Shown: piece by piece, positions 34,822 to 45,265 of the stretch | Position numbering within the stretch: position 1 is the first letter of the stretch | Layout of the letters: every line of letters starts with the position of its first letter | NCBI RefSeq assembly: GCF_015707995.1 | Contig: NZ_JAAGRY010000005.1 | Span: 1-64,000, forward strand | Direction: 5' to 3' | Origin: Microbacterium paulum | GTDB taxonomy: Bacteria > Actinomycetota > Actinomycetes > Actinomycetales > Microbacteriaceae | Length of the DNA stretch: 64,000 nucleotides | Translations under genes and position numbers: made by a program | Notes under the pieces: generated by a model | Databases searched by the model: none | What the model saw: only the letters and a program-made list of their open reading frames with translations | Told to the model about the DNA's origin: nothing

Positions 34822-36228
34822 TCAGACGAACAGGCCGAGCACGAGCACGCCGGCGAGGCCCGTCACCGAGATCAGGCACTCGAGCACCGTCCACGACTTC
34901 AACGTCTGCGGGATGCTGAGGCCGAAGTACTCCTTGATGAGCCAGAACCCCGCGTCGTTGACGTGCGAGAGGAAGAGCGAGCCCGAGCCGATCGCGAGCA
35001 CCAGCAGCGCGATCATTGGCTGGTCGAGGGTGGTCGTGAGGGGCTGCAGGATGCCTGCGGCGGTGATCGTGGCGACCGTCGCCGATCCCGTCGCCACGCG
35101 GATCAGTGCCGCCACCGACCAGGCGAGCACGAGGACCGACACCGACGAGCCGGCCACGGCGTCGGCGATCACTCCGCCGATACCGGTGTCGATGAGCACC
35201 TGCTTGAATCCTCCGCCGGCGCCCACGATCAGAAGGATGCCCGCGATCGGCCCGAGCGAGTCGCCGACGATCGCGTTCACCCGCGTGCGGTCGAACCCGG
35301 CGCCACGGCCGAGGATGAAGAACCCCGCCAAGACGGCGAGCAGCAGCGCGATGACCGGCGTACCGAGGAAGTCGATGATGACCTTCCACGCCGCTTGCGA
35401 GTCGGGCGCGACGATGTCGGCGACCGCCTTCAGCAGCATCAGCACGACCGGCAGCAGGATGCTCGTCAGCGTCGCGGCGAAAGTGGGGCGGCGGCGGGCG
35501 CTCCGCTCGGCCTCGTCGGCGGTGAACAGATCGGGCACCGGGACGTCGACCCAGCGTGCGGCGAGCGGGGCGAACAGCGGTCCGGCCACGATGATCGCGG
35601 GGATCGCGACGATGACGCCGAACGCGAGGGTGATCCCGAGGTTGGCCCCGAGGGCCGAGATCGCGGCGAGCGGGCCCGGGTGCGGCGGCACCAGTCCGTG
35701 CATGGCCGACAGACCGGCGAGGGTCGGGATCGCGATCTTCATCAACGGCTGACCCGATCGCCGCGCGACGAGGATGATCACCGGCACGAGGAGCACGAGG
35801 CCGACCTCGAAGAACATCGGCAGGCCGATGATCGCGCCGATCAGTCCCATGATCCAGGGGAGTGCGCGCGCTGAGGCGCGGTCGACGAGCGTGTCGACGA
35901 TGCGGTCGGCGCCACCCGAGTCGGCGAGCAGCTTGCCGTAGATCGCGCCGAGGGCGATGAGGATGCCGACCCCGCCCATCGTCGAGCCGAAGCCGTTCGT
36001 GAAGCTCGTCACGGCGCCCGAGACGCTCATGCCGGCGAGCACGCCGGTGAGCAGGGCGCCGATCGTCAGGGAGACGAAGGGATGGAGCTTCACCCACGTG
36101 ATCAGCACGACGATCACGGCGATGCCGATCACCGCGGCGGTGATGAGCTGGCCGGCGGGCGCCGCGGGAGTGACGGGGTCGTTCGCGGCGGGGGCGAGGA
36201 GGGCGGGGAGAGCGATGAGCCGGGCCAT
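34822..36228 (-). CDS. gntP: gluconate permease, GntP family
   Basis: 468 residues, about 12-14 membrane helices. Family features: NGFGSTMGGVGILIALGAIYGKLL, GLPMFFEVGLVLLVPVI, SAMHGLVPPHPGPLA (conserved His-Gly...PPHPGP), VGAGGGFKQVLIDTGIG and GSGSLFLSHVNDAGFW. Gluconate:H+ symporter. The ATG at 36228 follows AAGGACG; the farther upstream ATG would run through the operator. First gene of gntP-gntK-gnd. Confidence 0.94.
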   Translation of the reverse strand: MARLIALPALLAPAANDPVTPAAPAGQLITAAVIGIAVIVVLITWVKLHPFVSLTIGALLTGVLAGMSVSGAVTSFTNGFGSTMGGVGILIALGAIYGKLLADSGGADRIVDTLVDRASARALPWIMGLIGAIIGLPMFFEVGLVLLVPVIILVARRSGQPLMKIAIPTLAGLSAMHGLVPPHPGPLAAISALGANLGITLAFGVIVAIPAIIVAGPLFAPLAARWVDVPVPDLFTADEAERSARRRPTFAATLTSILLPVVLMLLKAVADIVAPDSQAAWKVIIDFLGTPVIALLLAVLAGFFILGRGAGFDRTRVNAIVGDSLGPIAGILLIVGAGGGFKQVLIDTGIGGVIADAVAGSSVSVLVLAWSVAALIRVATGSATVATITAAGILQPLTTTLDQPMIALLVLAIGSGSLFLSHVNDAGFWLIKEYFGLSIPQTLKSWTVLECLISVTGLAGVLVLGLFV

Positions 36229-36270
36229 GAGCGTCCTTGATCTGGCGGGGTGTGGGACCACACCGTCCTT

Positions 36271-36308
36271 ATTTGTCGTACATATAAGCATATTGACGCG
36301 CGATATGC
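36271..36308. promoter_or_regulatory. operator region of the gluconate locus
   Basis: ATTTGTCGTACATAT (36271-36285) is a palindrome around TGT-CGT-ACA and fits ten of eleven positions of the TNGTNNNACNA consensus of FCD-type GntR proteins. A second inverted repeat, GCATAT-N9-ATATGC (36288-36308), overlaps an AT-rich stretch rare in this genome. Both lie between the divergent gntP and gntR-like genes. Confidence 0.6.
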
Positions 36309-36375
36309 ACGATGTTTCTTGACGCGGCTCTGATCACGACGGGTGAATCGGGCCGTGCGCGGGCATAATCGAGAC

Positions 36376-37107
36376 ATGAGCGCCGCATCGTCGCAGGTTC
36401 CCGCCCACGGCAGCCCGTTGCACGATGCTTTCGTGGCCGACGTCGGATCGGCGATCGTCGACGGCACTTACCCCGCCGGCTCACGGCTCGTGACCGGAGA
36501 GCTCGCGGAGCAGTCCGGAATCTCGCGTTCGGCGGCGCGTGAGGCGGTCCGCGTGCTCGAGTCGCTCGGACTGGTCGGTGTGCGACGCCGGTCGGGCATC
36601 GAGGTGCTTCCCGCCGCCCGCTGGAACGTCTACGCGCCCGAGATCATCGCGTGGCGCCTCGCGGGGCGGGGGCGTGCCGACCAGCTGCGCGAACTCAGTC
36701 AACTGCGCGGCGCGATCGAGCCGCTCGCAGCCTCGCGCGCCGCGGTCGCCGCGACCGATGACCAGCGGCGCGAGATCATGGCGGCCGTCACCGAGATGGC
36801 GCGCACCGAACAGCACGCCGACGGCACCGAATACCTCGATGCCGACGTGCGCTTCCACCGCACCGTGCTCGAGGCGTCCGGCAACTCGATGCTCGCCGCG
36901 CTCGGCGACGTCGTCGGGGCGGTGCTCGTCGGCCGCACGCACCACGAACTCATGCCGCACTCCGCGAACCCCGAGGCCGTCCGGTGGCACCACGATGTCG
37001 CCTTCGCGATCGCGAGCGGTCGCCCGGGTGAGGCGGCAGATGCCATGCGACGGATCGTCGTCGAGGCCGACGAGGCGATGCAAGACGCGGCCCGTTCGGC
37101 GCTCTGA
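36376..37107 (+). CDS. GntR-family (FCD) transcriptional regulator
   Basis: 243 residues. Winged helix at the N-terminus (DGTYPAGSRLVTGELAEQ, ISRSAAREAVRVLESLGLV), then an all-helical FCD ligand domain with metal-type residues in DADVRFHRTVLEASGN and RWHHDVAFAIASG. Probably senses gluconate or 6-phosphogluconate and represses gntP-gntK-gnd. The start is set by -10 CATAAT (36364-36369) six bases before the ATG; no Shine-Dalgarno. Confidence 0.92.
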   Translation: MSAASSQVPAHGSPLHDAFVADVGSAIVDGTYPAGSRLVTGELAEQSGISRSAAREAVRVLESLGLVGVRRRSGIEVLPAARWNVYAPEIIAWRLAGRGRADQLRELSQLRGAIEPLAASRAAVAATDDQRREIMAAVTEMARTEQHADGTEYLDADVRFHRTVLEASGNSMLAALGDVVGAVLVGRTHHELMPHSANPEAVRWHHDVAFAIASGRPGEAADAMRRIVVEADEAMQDAARSAL

Positions 37108-37215
37108 GCGTCGCGCGCCCGAAGCTCGGGCGGTGCGCGCGCATCGTTTCGTGCCGTCGCGCGCCCCCGCGTGCCGCACCGCGTCGAACGGGGCACGCCG
37201 TGACACGATGGCCGC

Positions 37216-37683
37216 ATGCGCATCGTGGTGACCGGTCCCGCCGAGGCGGCGACCCCGCTCGTGGCGGCGGCGCTCGCGGCCCACCTGCGTGCGCGGTTCC
37301 TCGACACGGGCGAGCTCTACCCGGCGCGCGTCCGCCCCGGCGGCCCGCCGCTCGGCGAGATCTGGGTCGAGGCGCTCGCGCTCGCCTTCACGCGCGAGCG
37401 GTCGCTCGTGGCATCCAGCGGGTCGCTCACGCGACGGCGCCGCGACGAGATCCGCGCGCGTGTCCCGGGTGTGGTGTTCGTCGAACTCGTCGTCGACGAA
37501 GGCGCCGCCCCGCCGCGTCGTTCACGATGGCGGCGTGCAAAGCCCGTGGAGCGCCCGGCGGTCGAGCCCCTCGGCGGCGACGAGCCGGGCGTGCGGGTGG
37601 CCGACGACGCCGATCTCGCCTCGATCGTCGACCGGATCGCGCAGCTGCTGTCGGGCGGCGTGCCGGGTCAGTCCTTGCGGTAG
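37216..37683 (+). CDS. gluconokinase-like protein lacking the P-loop
   Basis: 155 residues. Aligned by eye with the GntK at 34294-34812 it keeps the general course: hydrophobic first strand (RIVVTG), FLDTGELYP at GntK's FQEGDDLHP, a W..ALALAFTRERSLVASSGSLTRRRRDEIR block matching GntK's ACSALKRRYRDVLR region, then VVFVELVV. The Walker A is gone (GPAEAATPL replaces GASGTGKST), so ATP-dependent kinase activity is unlikely. It lies beside the gluconate regulator. It may be a decayed paralogue or a substrate-sensing relative. CACGAT lies six bases before the ATG. Overlaps the 3' end of the next minus-strand gene by 16 bases. Confidence 0.6.
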   Translation: MRIVVTGPAEAATPLVAAALAAHLRARFLDTGELYPARVRPGGPPLGEIWVEALALAFTRERSLVASSGSLTRRRRDEIRARVPGVVFVELVVDEGAAPPRRSRWRRAKPVERPAVEPLGGDEPGVRVADDADLASIVDRIAQLLSGGVPGQSLR

Positions 37684-37790
37684 CCCGAACGGCCCATCGA
37701 CCACATCGCGCCCACGGCGCCCACCAGCGCGCACACCGACATGAGGCCGACGATCCACATCAGTGCGTGTGACATCCAGCCGTAATCCAT
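37668..37790 (-). CDS. small single-span membrane protein
   Basis: 40 residues, with one hydrophobic span (about 8-30) and a basic tail GRSGYRKD. A strong ribosome site GAGGAGG five bases before the ATG at 37790 supports translation. Methionine-rich short membrane proteins of this kind are common in Microbacteriaceae. No function known. Its end overlaps the convergent gluconokinase-like gene. Confidence 0.6.
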   Translation of the reverse strand: MDYGWMSHALMWIVGLMSVCALVGAVGAMWSMGRSGYRKD

Positions 37791-37852
37791 GGGTCCTCCT
37801 CGGGGCGCGTCGCCCGCGCCGGACGACGTCCTCATCGTAGCGGGGTCGCTGG

Positions 37853-37900
37853 TAGACTGATGCGGTACTTCGGCGAGGGATGCCTGCGCAAGCGGCATCC
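37853..37900 (+). promoter_or_regulatory. rplY promoter and leader hairpin
   Basis: -10 box TAGACT at 37853-37858 (start near 37865) gives a leader of about 138 bases. GGATGCC (37878-37884) and GGCATCC (37894-37900) form a perfect 7-bp stem with a nine-base loop near its 5' end. It could be an autoregulatory site for L25; this is inference. Confidence 0.4.
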
Positions 37901-38002
37901 GTGATCGACGCGGTGAGGCCTTACGGGGCATCCTCACGCGTGTGCGTTCGAGTCGAGACCCCCGATCCCAGACCAGGGCCCACCGCCCGCAAGGAGAACA
38001 AC

Positions 38003-38626
38003 ATGTCCACCGAGACCGACACCAAGGTCGTCGCCGAGGTCCGCGAGAACTTCGGCAAGGGCTACGCCCGCCGCCTGCGCGCCGCCGGCAAGATCCCCGC
38101 CGTGATCTACGGCCACGGCACCGACCCCGTGCACGTGTCGCTGCCCGGCCACCAGGTTTCGCTGCTCATCCGCCGCGCCAACGCGGTGCTCGAGCTCGAT
38201 GTCGCCGGCACGCAGCAGCTCACGCTCGTCAAGGACGTGCAGAAGGACCCGGTGCACCAGATCATCGAGCACATCGACCTGCTCGTGGTGAAGAAGGGCG
38301 AGAAGATCCAGGTCGACGTGCCCGTCGTCGTGCTCGGTGAGCCCTTCGCCGGCACCATCGCGAACCTCGAGAACACCACCGTGCTGCTCGAGGTCGAAGC
38401 GACCCACATCCCGCAGCACATCGAGGTCGACGTCGAGGGCCTCGAAGACGGCACGCACATCACCGCCGCCGACCTGAAGCTGCCCCAGGGCTCGTCGCTC
38501 GTCGTCGACCCCGAGACCCTCATCGTCGCCGTGTCCGTGCCCACTTCCGCCCTCGCCGCAGAAGAGGAGATCGCCGAGGCTGACGCCGAGGTCGCCGCCG
38601 AGCAGTCCGAAGAGGCCGCCGAGTAA
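38003..38626 (+). CDS. rplY: 50S ribosomal protein L25 (TL5/CTC type)
   Basis: 207 residues. The N-terminal 5S rRNA-binding L25 domain ([21 protein letters not shown]) is followed by the TL5/CTC beta domain (about 100-185) and an acidic Ala/Glu tail ([19 protein letters not shown]). AAGGAG eight bases before the ATG fixes the start. Followed after 86 bases by pth, a conserved pair. Confidence 0.95.
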   Translation: MSTETDTKVVAEVRENFGKGYARRLRAAGKIPAVIYGHGTDPVHVSLPGHQVSLLIRRANAVLELDVAGTQQLTLVKDVQKDPVHQIIEHIDLLVVKKGEKIQVDVPVVVLGEPFAGTIANLENTTVLLEVEATHIPQHIEVDVEGLEDGTHITAADLKLPQGSSLVVDPETLIVAVSVPTSALAAEEEIAEADAEVAAEQSEEAAE

Positions 38627-38642
38627 TCACAGCTCATCGTCT

Positions 38643-38680
38643 GCAGCCCGTCTCCGCCGACACCGGGGGAGGCGGGCTGC
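38643..38680 (+). terminator. hairpin between rplY and pth
   Basis: GCAGCCCG-T-CTCC (38643-38655) pairs with GGAG-G-CGGGCTGC (38668-38680): 13 pairs with one G-U, 12-base loop. May reduce read-through into pth. Confidence 0.55.
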
Positions 38681-38712
38681 GACCGTTCCAGCACGCGAGA
38701 GAGAGGGAGCAC

Positions 38713-39297
38713 ATGGCCGACACCTGGTTGGTCGTGGGTCTCGGAAACCCCGGCACCCGCTACGAGAACACGCGCCACAACGTGGGTCAGATGGTCGTCG
38801 CGGAACTCGCCGCGCGCCGGAGCGAGACGCTCCGCGCGCACAAGGCGAACGCCCGCGTCGTCGAGACCTGGCTGCGCCCCGGTGCGGCGAAGCTCGTGCT
38901 GGCGACGCCGAACTCGTTCATGAACGTGTCGGGCGGCCCGGTGTCGCAACTCGCGCGGTTCTACGATGTGCCCGCCGAGCGGATCGTGCTCGTGCACGAC
39001 GAACTCGACATCCCGTTCGACACCATCAAGCTCAAGGTGGGCGGCGGGCACGGCGGGCACAACGGCATCCGCGATGTCGCCAAGGCGCTCGGCACCCCCG
39101 ACTTCCCTCGGGTGAGGGTCGGTATCGGTCGCCCGCCCGGTCGGCAAGACCCCGCCGACTGGGTCCTCGACCCGTTCGCGGCCGCCGAGCGCGCGCAGCT
39201 GCCGATCCTCGTCGGCGACGCTGCGGATGCCGTGGAGCAGATCATCGGCGAGGGGCTGCTCGCCGCGCAGCAGAGATTCCACGCGCCGCGCGCGTGA
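38713..39297 (+). CDS. pth: peptidyl-tRNA hydrolase
   Basis: 194 residues. Recycles tRNA from peptidyl-tRNA that has dropped off ribosomes. Seen: [19 protein letters not shown] with catalytic His22, [27 protein letters not shown] with Asp96, and [12 protein letters not shown]. Start preceded by a GAGAGAGGGAG purine run. Ends 15 bases from the convergent next gene. Confidence 0.97.
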   Translation: MADTWLVVGLGNPGTRYENTRHNVGQMVVAELAARRSETLRAHKANARVVETWLRPGAAKLVLATPNSFMNVSGGPVSQLARFYDVPAERIVLVHDELDIPFDTIKLKVGGGHGGHNGIRDVAKALGTPDFPRVRVGIGRPPGRQDPADWVLDPFAAAERAQLPILVGDAADAVEQIIGEGLLAAQQRFHAPRA

Positions 39298-39312
39298 GGG
39301 GAGACGGCGTCG

Positions 39313-39996
39313 TCAAGACGCGCCGGCGGCGATTCCGGCGACGACGAACGCGCCGACCGTGATCCCGTAGAGGAACGGTCCGACAGCCGCGACGACGACC
39401 GCGGCGACGCCGAAGCCCCGGCCGCGCCGCGTGGCGATGGCCGTGATCCCGAGCGCGAGGGCGACCAGGCCGAGCGCCGTGCCGAGCCAGAAGCCGATCT
39501 CCGCCCACAGCACGAGCCCGCGCACGGGGCTGAGGAGGGCGAGCAGCTGATCTTCGGAGAGGTTCTCGAGCCCCTCGGGCGAGAGGCCGATCGCGTGGCG
39601 CATCGCGCCCTCGGCCGCAGCGAATCCGGTGGTGGCGCTCAGGATCACCGAGAGGACGACGGCGGCGATCGCAACGACGAGCGCGACGACGCCCAGTGTG
39701 CGGGAACGCGCCGGGGCGGGCTGGGGCGCGTTCGGGCCGTCCGGATAGCCCGCGGCGCCCGGATAGGGCGCGACGCTGCCCGGGTAGGGGGCCGCGGTGC
39801 CCGGGTAAGGGGCGGGGGCGCCATAGGGAACGGCGCCATAGGGGGCGGGGGCGCCATACGGCGCGGGGGTGCCCGGATAGGGCTCGGGCGCTCCGGTCGG
39901 CACGGGAGCCGCTCCGGGGGCCGGCTGCGTGTAGCCGCCGGTCGGGTACGACTGCGGATACGGGGCCGGCGGGGGCGTCTGCGGGTCGTCGCTCAC
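39313..39996 (-). CDS. Pro/Tyr/Gly-rich membrane protein
   Basis: 227 residues. The first ~105 residues are a cytosolic low-complexity region built from repeated PYG/PYPG units (GAPAPYG, APYPG), then three to four membrane helices (about 108-130, 165-190, 200-225). DUF4190-like architecture; function unknown, such proteins often scaffold envelope or division factors. GTG start six bases after -10 TAGGAT (40008-40003), so probably leaderless. Confidence 0.7.
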   Translation of the reverse strand: MSDDPQTPPPAPYPQSYPTGGYTQPAPGAAPVPTGAPEPYPGTPAPYGAPAPYGAVPYGAPAPYPGTAAPYPGSVAPYPGAAGYPDGPNAPQPAPARSRTLGVVALVVAIAAVVLSVILSATTGFAAAEGAMRHAIGLSPEGLENLSEDQLLALLSPVRGLVLWAEIGFWLGTALGLVALALGITAIATRRGRGFGVAAVVVAAVGPFLYGITVGAFVVAGIAAGAS

Positions 39997-40107
39997 ACGC
40001 TCATCCTAGGCAGTGCCCACCGTCCTGGGCATTGTCCGCCGGCGCCCGAATGCGGGGGAGCGGCCATGCCCGAGACCGGTGTCGGTGGGGCGGAATAGAC
40101 TCGACCG

Positions 40108-43100
40108 GTGACAATTTCCGGGATCGCGCGCGCCCTGACGCAGGCTTCTTCCGTGCAGCGCGCCGTCGAGGCCGCGCGCGTCGACACCGACTTCTCGATG
40201 GTGGCGGGACTCGACGCGCCGGTACTGGCCTCGCTGCTCGCCGAGCGTGGGCGGGCGGGCGGCGGCGGTGCGCCGGCATCCCTTCTCGTCATCACCCCGA
40301 CCGGGCGACGCGCCGAGAGCATCGGTGCTGCCCTGCAGAGCCTCGTGCCGCACGCCGCCGTGCGTCACTTTCCGGCGTGGGAGACACTGCCGCACGAGCG
40401 GCTGAGCCCCTCGACCGAGACCGTCGGCCGTCGCCTCGCGGTGCTCCGCGAAGCCGCGCTGTGGTCGGATGCCGGTGACGTGCCCCTCATCGTCACCGCA
40501 TCCGTGCGCGGCGCCCTGCAGCCGGTGGCGGCCGGGCTCACCGACGCCGGCGTGCTCGACCTCGCCGTCTCGGGCCGCGGCTACGACCTCGAAGCCGTCG
40601 CGCGCCGCCTCGTGGAGCTCGCCTATCTGCGGGTCGACATGGTCTCGCGGCGCGGCGAGTTCGCGGTGCGCGGAGGCATCCTCGATGTCTTCCCGCCCGT
40701 GGCCGACCACCCCTACCGCGTCGAGTTCTTCGGCGACGAGGTCGATCAGATCCGCGCGTTCTCGGTCGCCGACCAGCGCTCACTGCCGGGCGAGGTGCCC
40801 GCTGTCACGCTGCTCCCCGCGCGCGAACTGCTGCTCACGCCCGGGGTGCGTGACCGCGCTGCCGCACTGCACGGCAAGTTCCCGGGGCTCCGCACGATGC
40901 TCGAGAAGATGAGCGAAGGCATCCCGGTGGAGGGCATGGAGTCGCTCCTGCCCGCCGTCGCCGACGGCATCGTGCCGCTCGTCGATTACCTGCCCCGTGG
41001 CACGGCCGTCGCCCTCATCGATCCCGAGCGGGCCGTCACGCGTGCGATGACCCTCGGCGAGACCAACCGCGAGTTCCTCGAAGCCGCGTGGAGTGCCGCG
41101 ACGGCGGGCGCCGACGCGCCCGTCGACCTCGACTCGGGCGACTTTCTCGCCCTGCCCGAACTGCACGCCGCGACGCGTGAGCGCGGTGGGGTGTGGTGGA
41201 CGTTCAGCGGCTTCGATTCGGGCGAGACGGATGCCGCCGACGAAGGCCTCGGCTCGAGCGACGTCGTGCGCGTGCCCGCGCGCCCGGTGCCGTCGTTCCA
41301 GGGGAACGTCGACGGCGCCACGGCCCACGTCGGTACGCTCGTCGCCGACGGGTGGAGCGTCGCGGTCACCGCCTCGGGCGCCGGTCTCGTCGACCGCGCC
41401 GGGGACGTGCTCGCCGACCGCGGCATCGCGGCGCGCACCGCCGAGGGGCTCGACGACGCTCCCGAGCCGGGTGTCGTCGTCGCCGTGCTGGGCCAGCTCG
41501 AGAGCGGCTTCGAGCTGCCCGAGACGAAGCTCGCCGTGCTCACCGAGGCCGAGTTCTACGGCCGCACGATCGCCGCCGACGGGCGTGTGGTGAAGAAGCT
41601 CGCCTCGCGGCGGCGGAACGTCGTCGACCCGCTGCAGTTGAAGGCGGGCGACGTCGTCGTGCACTCCACGCACGGCATCGGGCGCTTCGTCGAGCTCGTG
41701 CAGCGCGAGGTGTCGTCGGGTGGACGGAACGCGGTGAAGACCACCCGCGAGTACCTCGTGCTCGAATACGCGCCGTCCAAGCGCGGGCACCCGGGCGACA
41801 AGCTGTTCGTCCCCACCGATCAGCTCGACCTGCTGAGCAAATACGTCGGCGGCGACGCGCCGGCCCTGTCGAAGATGGGCGGCAGCGACTGGGCGGCGGC
41901 GAAGGGCAAGGCGCGAAAGGCCGTGCGCGACATCGCCGTCGAGCTCGTCAAGCTCTACTCGGCGCGCATGTCGGCGAAAGGCTACGCGTTCGGGCCCGAC
42001 ACGCCGTGGCAGCGCGAGCTCGAAGAGGCCTTCCCGTTCGCCGAGACGCCCGACCAGTTGCAGACGATCGACGAGATCAAAGCCGACATGGAGCGGCCCA
42101 TCCCGATGGACCGCCTGCTGTCGGGAGACGTCGGCTTCGGCAAGACCGAGGTCGCCGTGCGCGCCGCGTTCAAGGCGATTCAAGACGGCAAGCAGGTCGC
42201 CATGCTCGTGCCGACGACGCTGCTCGTCAAGCAGCACCTTGAGACCTTCACCGAGCGCTTCGCCGGGTTCCCCGTGAAGGTGCGCGCGCTCTCGCGCTTC
42301 CAGACCGACAAAGAAGCCCGCGACACGCTCGCGGGGCTCACCGACGGCACCGTCGACATGGTCATCGGCACGCACCGCATCCTCACCGAGAAGGTCATCT
42401 TCAAAGACCTCGGCCTCATGATCATCGACGAGGAGCAGCGGTTCGGCGTCGAGCACAAGGATGCCTTGAAGAAGCTCAAGACCAACGTCGACATCCTCGC
42501 GATGAGCGCGACCCCCATTCCCCGCACCTTGGAAATGGCGGTCACCGGCATCCGTGAGATGTCGACCCTGCAGACGCCGCCCGAGGACCGGCATCCGATC
42601 CTCTCGTACGTCGGCGCGCGCAGCGACAAGCAGATCGCCGCCGCGATCCGGCGCGAGCTGCTGCGCGAGGGACAGGTGTTCTACGTGCACAACCGGGTGC
42701 AGTCGATCCAGCGCGTCGCCGCGCACCTGGCCGAACTCGTGCCCGAGGCGCGCATCGCGGTCGCGCACGGACAGATGGGCGAGCACGCCCTCGAAGAGGT
42801 CGTCGACGGGTTCTGGGAGCGCAAGTACGACGTGCTCGTCTCGACGACGATCGTCGAGACGGGGCTCGACATCTCGAACGCGAACACGATCATCATCGAC
42901 CGCGCCGACAAGTACGGACTCAGCCAGCTGCACCAGCTGCGCGGGCGCGTCGGGCGCGCTCGCGAGCGGGCGTACGCGTACTTCCTCTACGACGACCTCA
43001 CACCGCTCTCCGAGACGGCGGCCGACCGGCTCGAGACGATCGCGGTCAACAACGACCTCGGCTCGGGCATGCAGGTGGCGCTGAAAGACCTCGAGATCCG

Positions 43101-43716
43101 CGGCGCCGGCAACCTGCTCGGCGCCGAGCAGGCGGGGCACATCGCCGGCGTCGGCTTCGACCTCTACCTGCGCATGATCGGCGAGGCGGTCGCGACATTC
43201 CGCGGCGACGAGGTCGACGGACCGCAAGAGCTGCGGCTCGAGCTGCCGGTCGACGCGCGCCTTCCCGAGACCTACATCGACAGCGAACGGCTGCGCCTCG
43301 AGGCGTACCAGAAGCTGTCGGCCGCCGCCTCGCTCACCGCCGCGCCCGCGTCCGGCGGCGACGCGATCGATCTCGTGCGCGAAGAGCTCGAAGACCGCTA
43401 CGGCCAGGCGCCGGCCGAGGTCGAGGGACTCTTCCGCATCGCGCGGTTGCGCCGGCGCGCCGCGCAATCGCAATTGACCGATGTCGTGGCGATGGGGCCG
43501 AACCTGCGCGTCGCGCCCGCGCCGGCGGCCGACTCGCTGCGCGTGCGGCTGCAGCGGCTGTACCCGAAGTCGAAGGTGCTCGCCGGGGGAGAGGCGATGG
43601 TCGTGCCGCTCCCGAACGCGGGCGGCGAGCCGCTCGCCGATACCGACCTGATCGCCTGGGTCGAGCAGCTGCTCGACCAGCTGTTCCCCCTGCCCGAACC
43701 CGCCGCCGAGGCCTGA
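40108..43716 (+). CDS. mfd: transcription-repair coupling factor
   Basis: 1202 residues. N-terminal UvrB-like domains (about 30-480), the RNA polymerase interaction domain (around VVHSTHGIGRFVEL, residue about 515), a RecG-like SF2 translocase with Walker A SGDVGFGKTEVA (Lys679), DEEQ box (Asp774), SATPIPRTLEM and RVGRARERAYAY, and the C-terminal TRCF domain. Displaces stalled RNA polymerase and recruits UvrA. GTG start lies six bases after -10 TAGACT (40096-40101). Confidence 0.97.
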   Translation: MTISGIARALTQASSVQRAVEAARVDTDFSMVAGLDAPVLASLLAERGRAGGGGAPASLLVITPTGRRAESIGAALQSLVPHAAVRHFPAWETLPHERLSPSTETVGRRLAVLREAALWSDAGDVPLIVTASVRGALQPVAAGLTDAGVLDLAVSGRGYDLEAVARRLVELAYLRVDMVSRRGEFAVRGGILDVFPPVADHPYRVEFFGDEVDQIRAFSVADQRSLPGEVPAVTLLPARELLLTPGVRDRAAALHGKFPGLRTMLEKMSEGIPVEGMESLLPAVADGIVPLVDYLPRGTAVALIDPERAVTRAMTLGETNREFLEAAWSAATAGADAPVDLDSGDFLALPELHAATRERGGVWWTFSGFDSGETDAADEGLGSSDVVRVPARPVPSFQGNVDGATAHVGTLVADGWSVAVTASGAGLVDRAGDVLADRGIAARTAEGLDDAPEPGVVVAVLGQLESGFELPETKLAVLTEAEFYGRTIAADGRVVKKLASRRRNVVDPLQLKAGDVVVHSTHGIGRFVELVQREVSSGGRNAVKTTREYLVLEYAPSKRGHPGDKLFVPTDQLDLLSKYVGGDAPALSKMGGSDWAAAKGKARKAVRDIAVELVKLYSARMSAKGYAFGPDTPWQRELEEAFPFAETPDQLQTIDEIKADMERPIPMDRLLSGDVGFGKTEVAVRAAFKAIQDGKQVAMLVPTTLLVKQHLETFTERFAGFPVKVRALSRFQTDKEARDTLAGLTDGTVDMVIGTHRILTEKVIFKDLGLMIIDEEQRFGVEHKDALKKLKTNVDILAMSATPIPRTLEMAVTGIREMSTLQTPPEDRHPILSYVGARSDKQIAAAIRRELLREGQVFYVHNRVQSIQRVAAHLAELVPEARIAVAHGQMGEHALEEVVDGFWERKYDVLVSTTIVETGLDISNANTIIIDRADKYGLSQLHQLRGRVGRARERAYAYFLYDDLTPLSETAADRLETIAVNNDLGSGMQVALKDLEIRGAGNLLGAEQAGHIAGVGFDLYLRMIGEAVATFRGDEVDGPQELRLELPVDARLPETYIDSERLRLEAYQKLSAAASLTAAPASGGDAIDLVREELEDRYGQAPAEVEGLFRIARLRRRAAQSQLTDVVAMGPNLRVAPAPAADSLRVRLQRLYPKSKVLAGGEAMVVPLPNAGGEPLADTDLIAWVEQLLDQLFPLPEPAAEA

Positions 43717-43717
43717 C

Positions 43718-43735
43718 CGCCGCGCCGGCGCGGCG
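43718..43735. terminator. palindromic hairpin between mfd and gdhA
   Basis: CGCCGCGCC followed directly by its reverse complement GGCGCGGCG, 18 bases, between convergent genes. Confidence 0.55.
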
Positions 43736-43764
43736 CAGCGATCAGGCCACCTGTCGGGCAGGGC

Positions 43765-45165
<1,401 letters not shown>

Positions 45166-45265
45166 TCACCCTAACGGCGCCGCCGTGCGCCCTCGACGCG
45201 TGTGACATCGCCGCCCTACGCTGGGCCGTGGAGGCCCGTCGTGGCGACGGCCGAGGAGGTCCACC

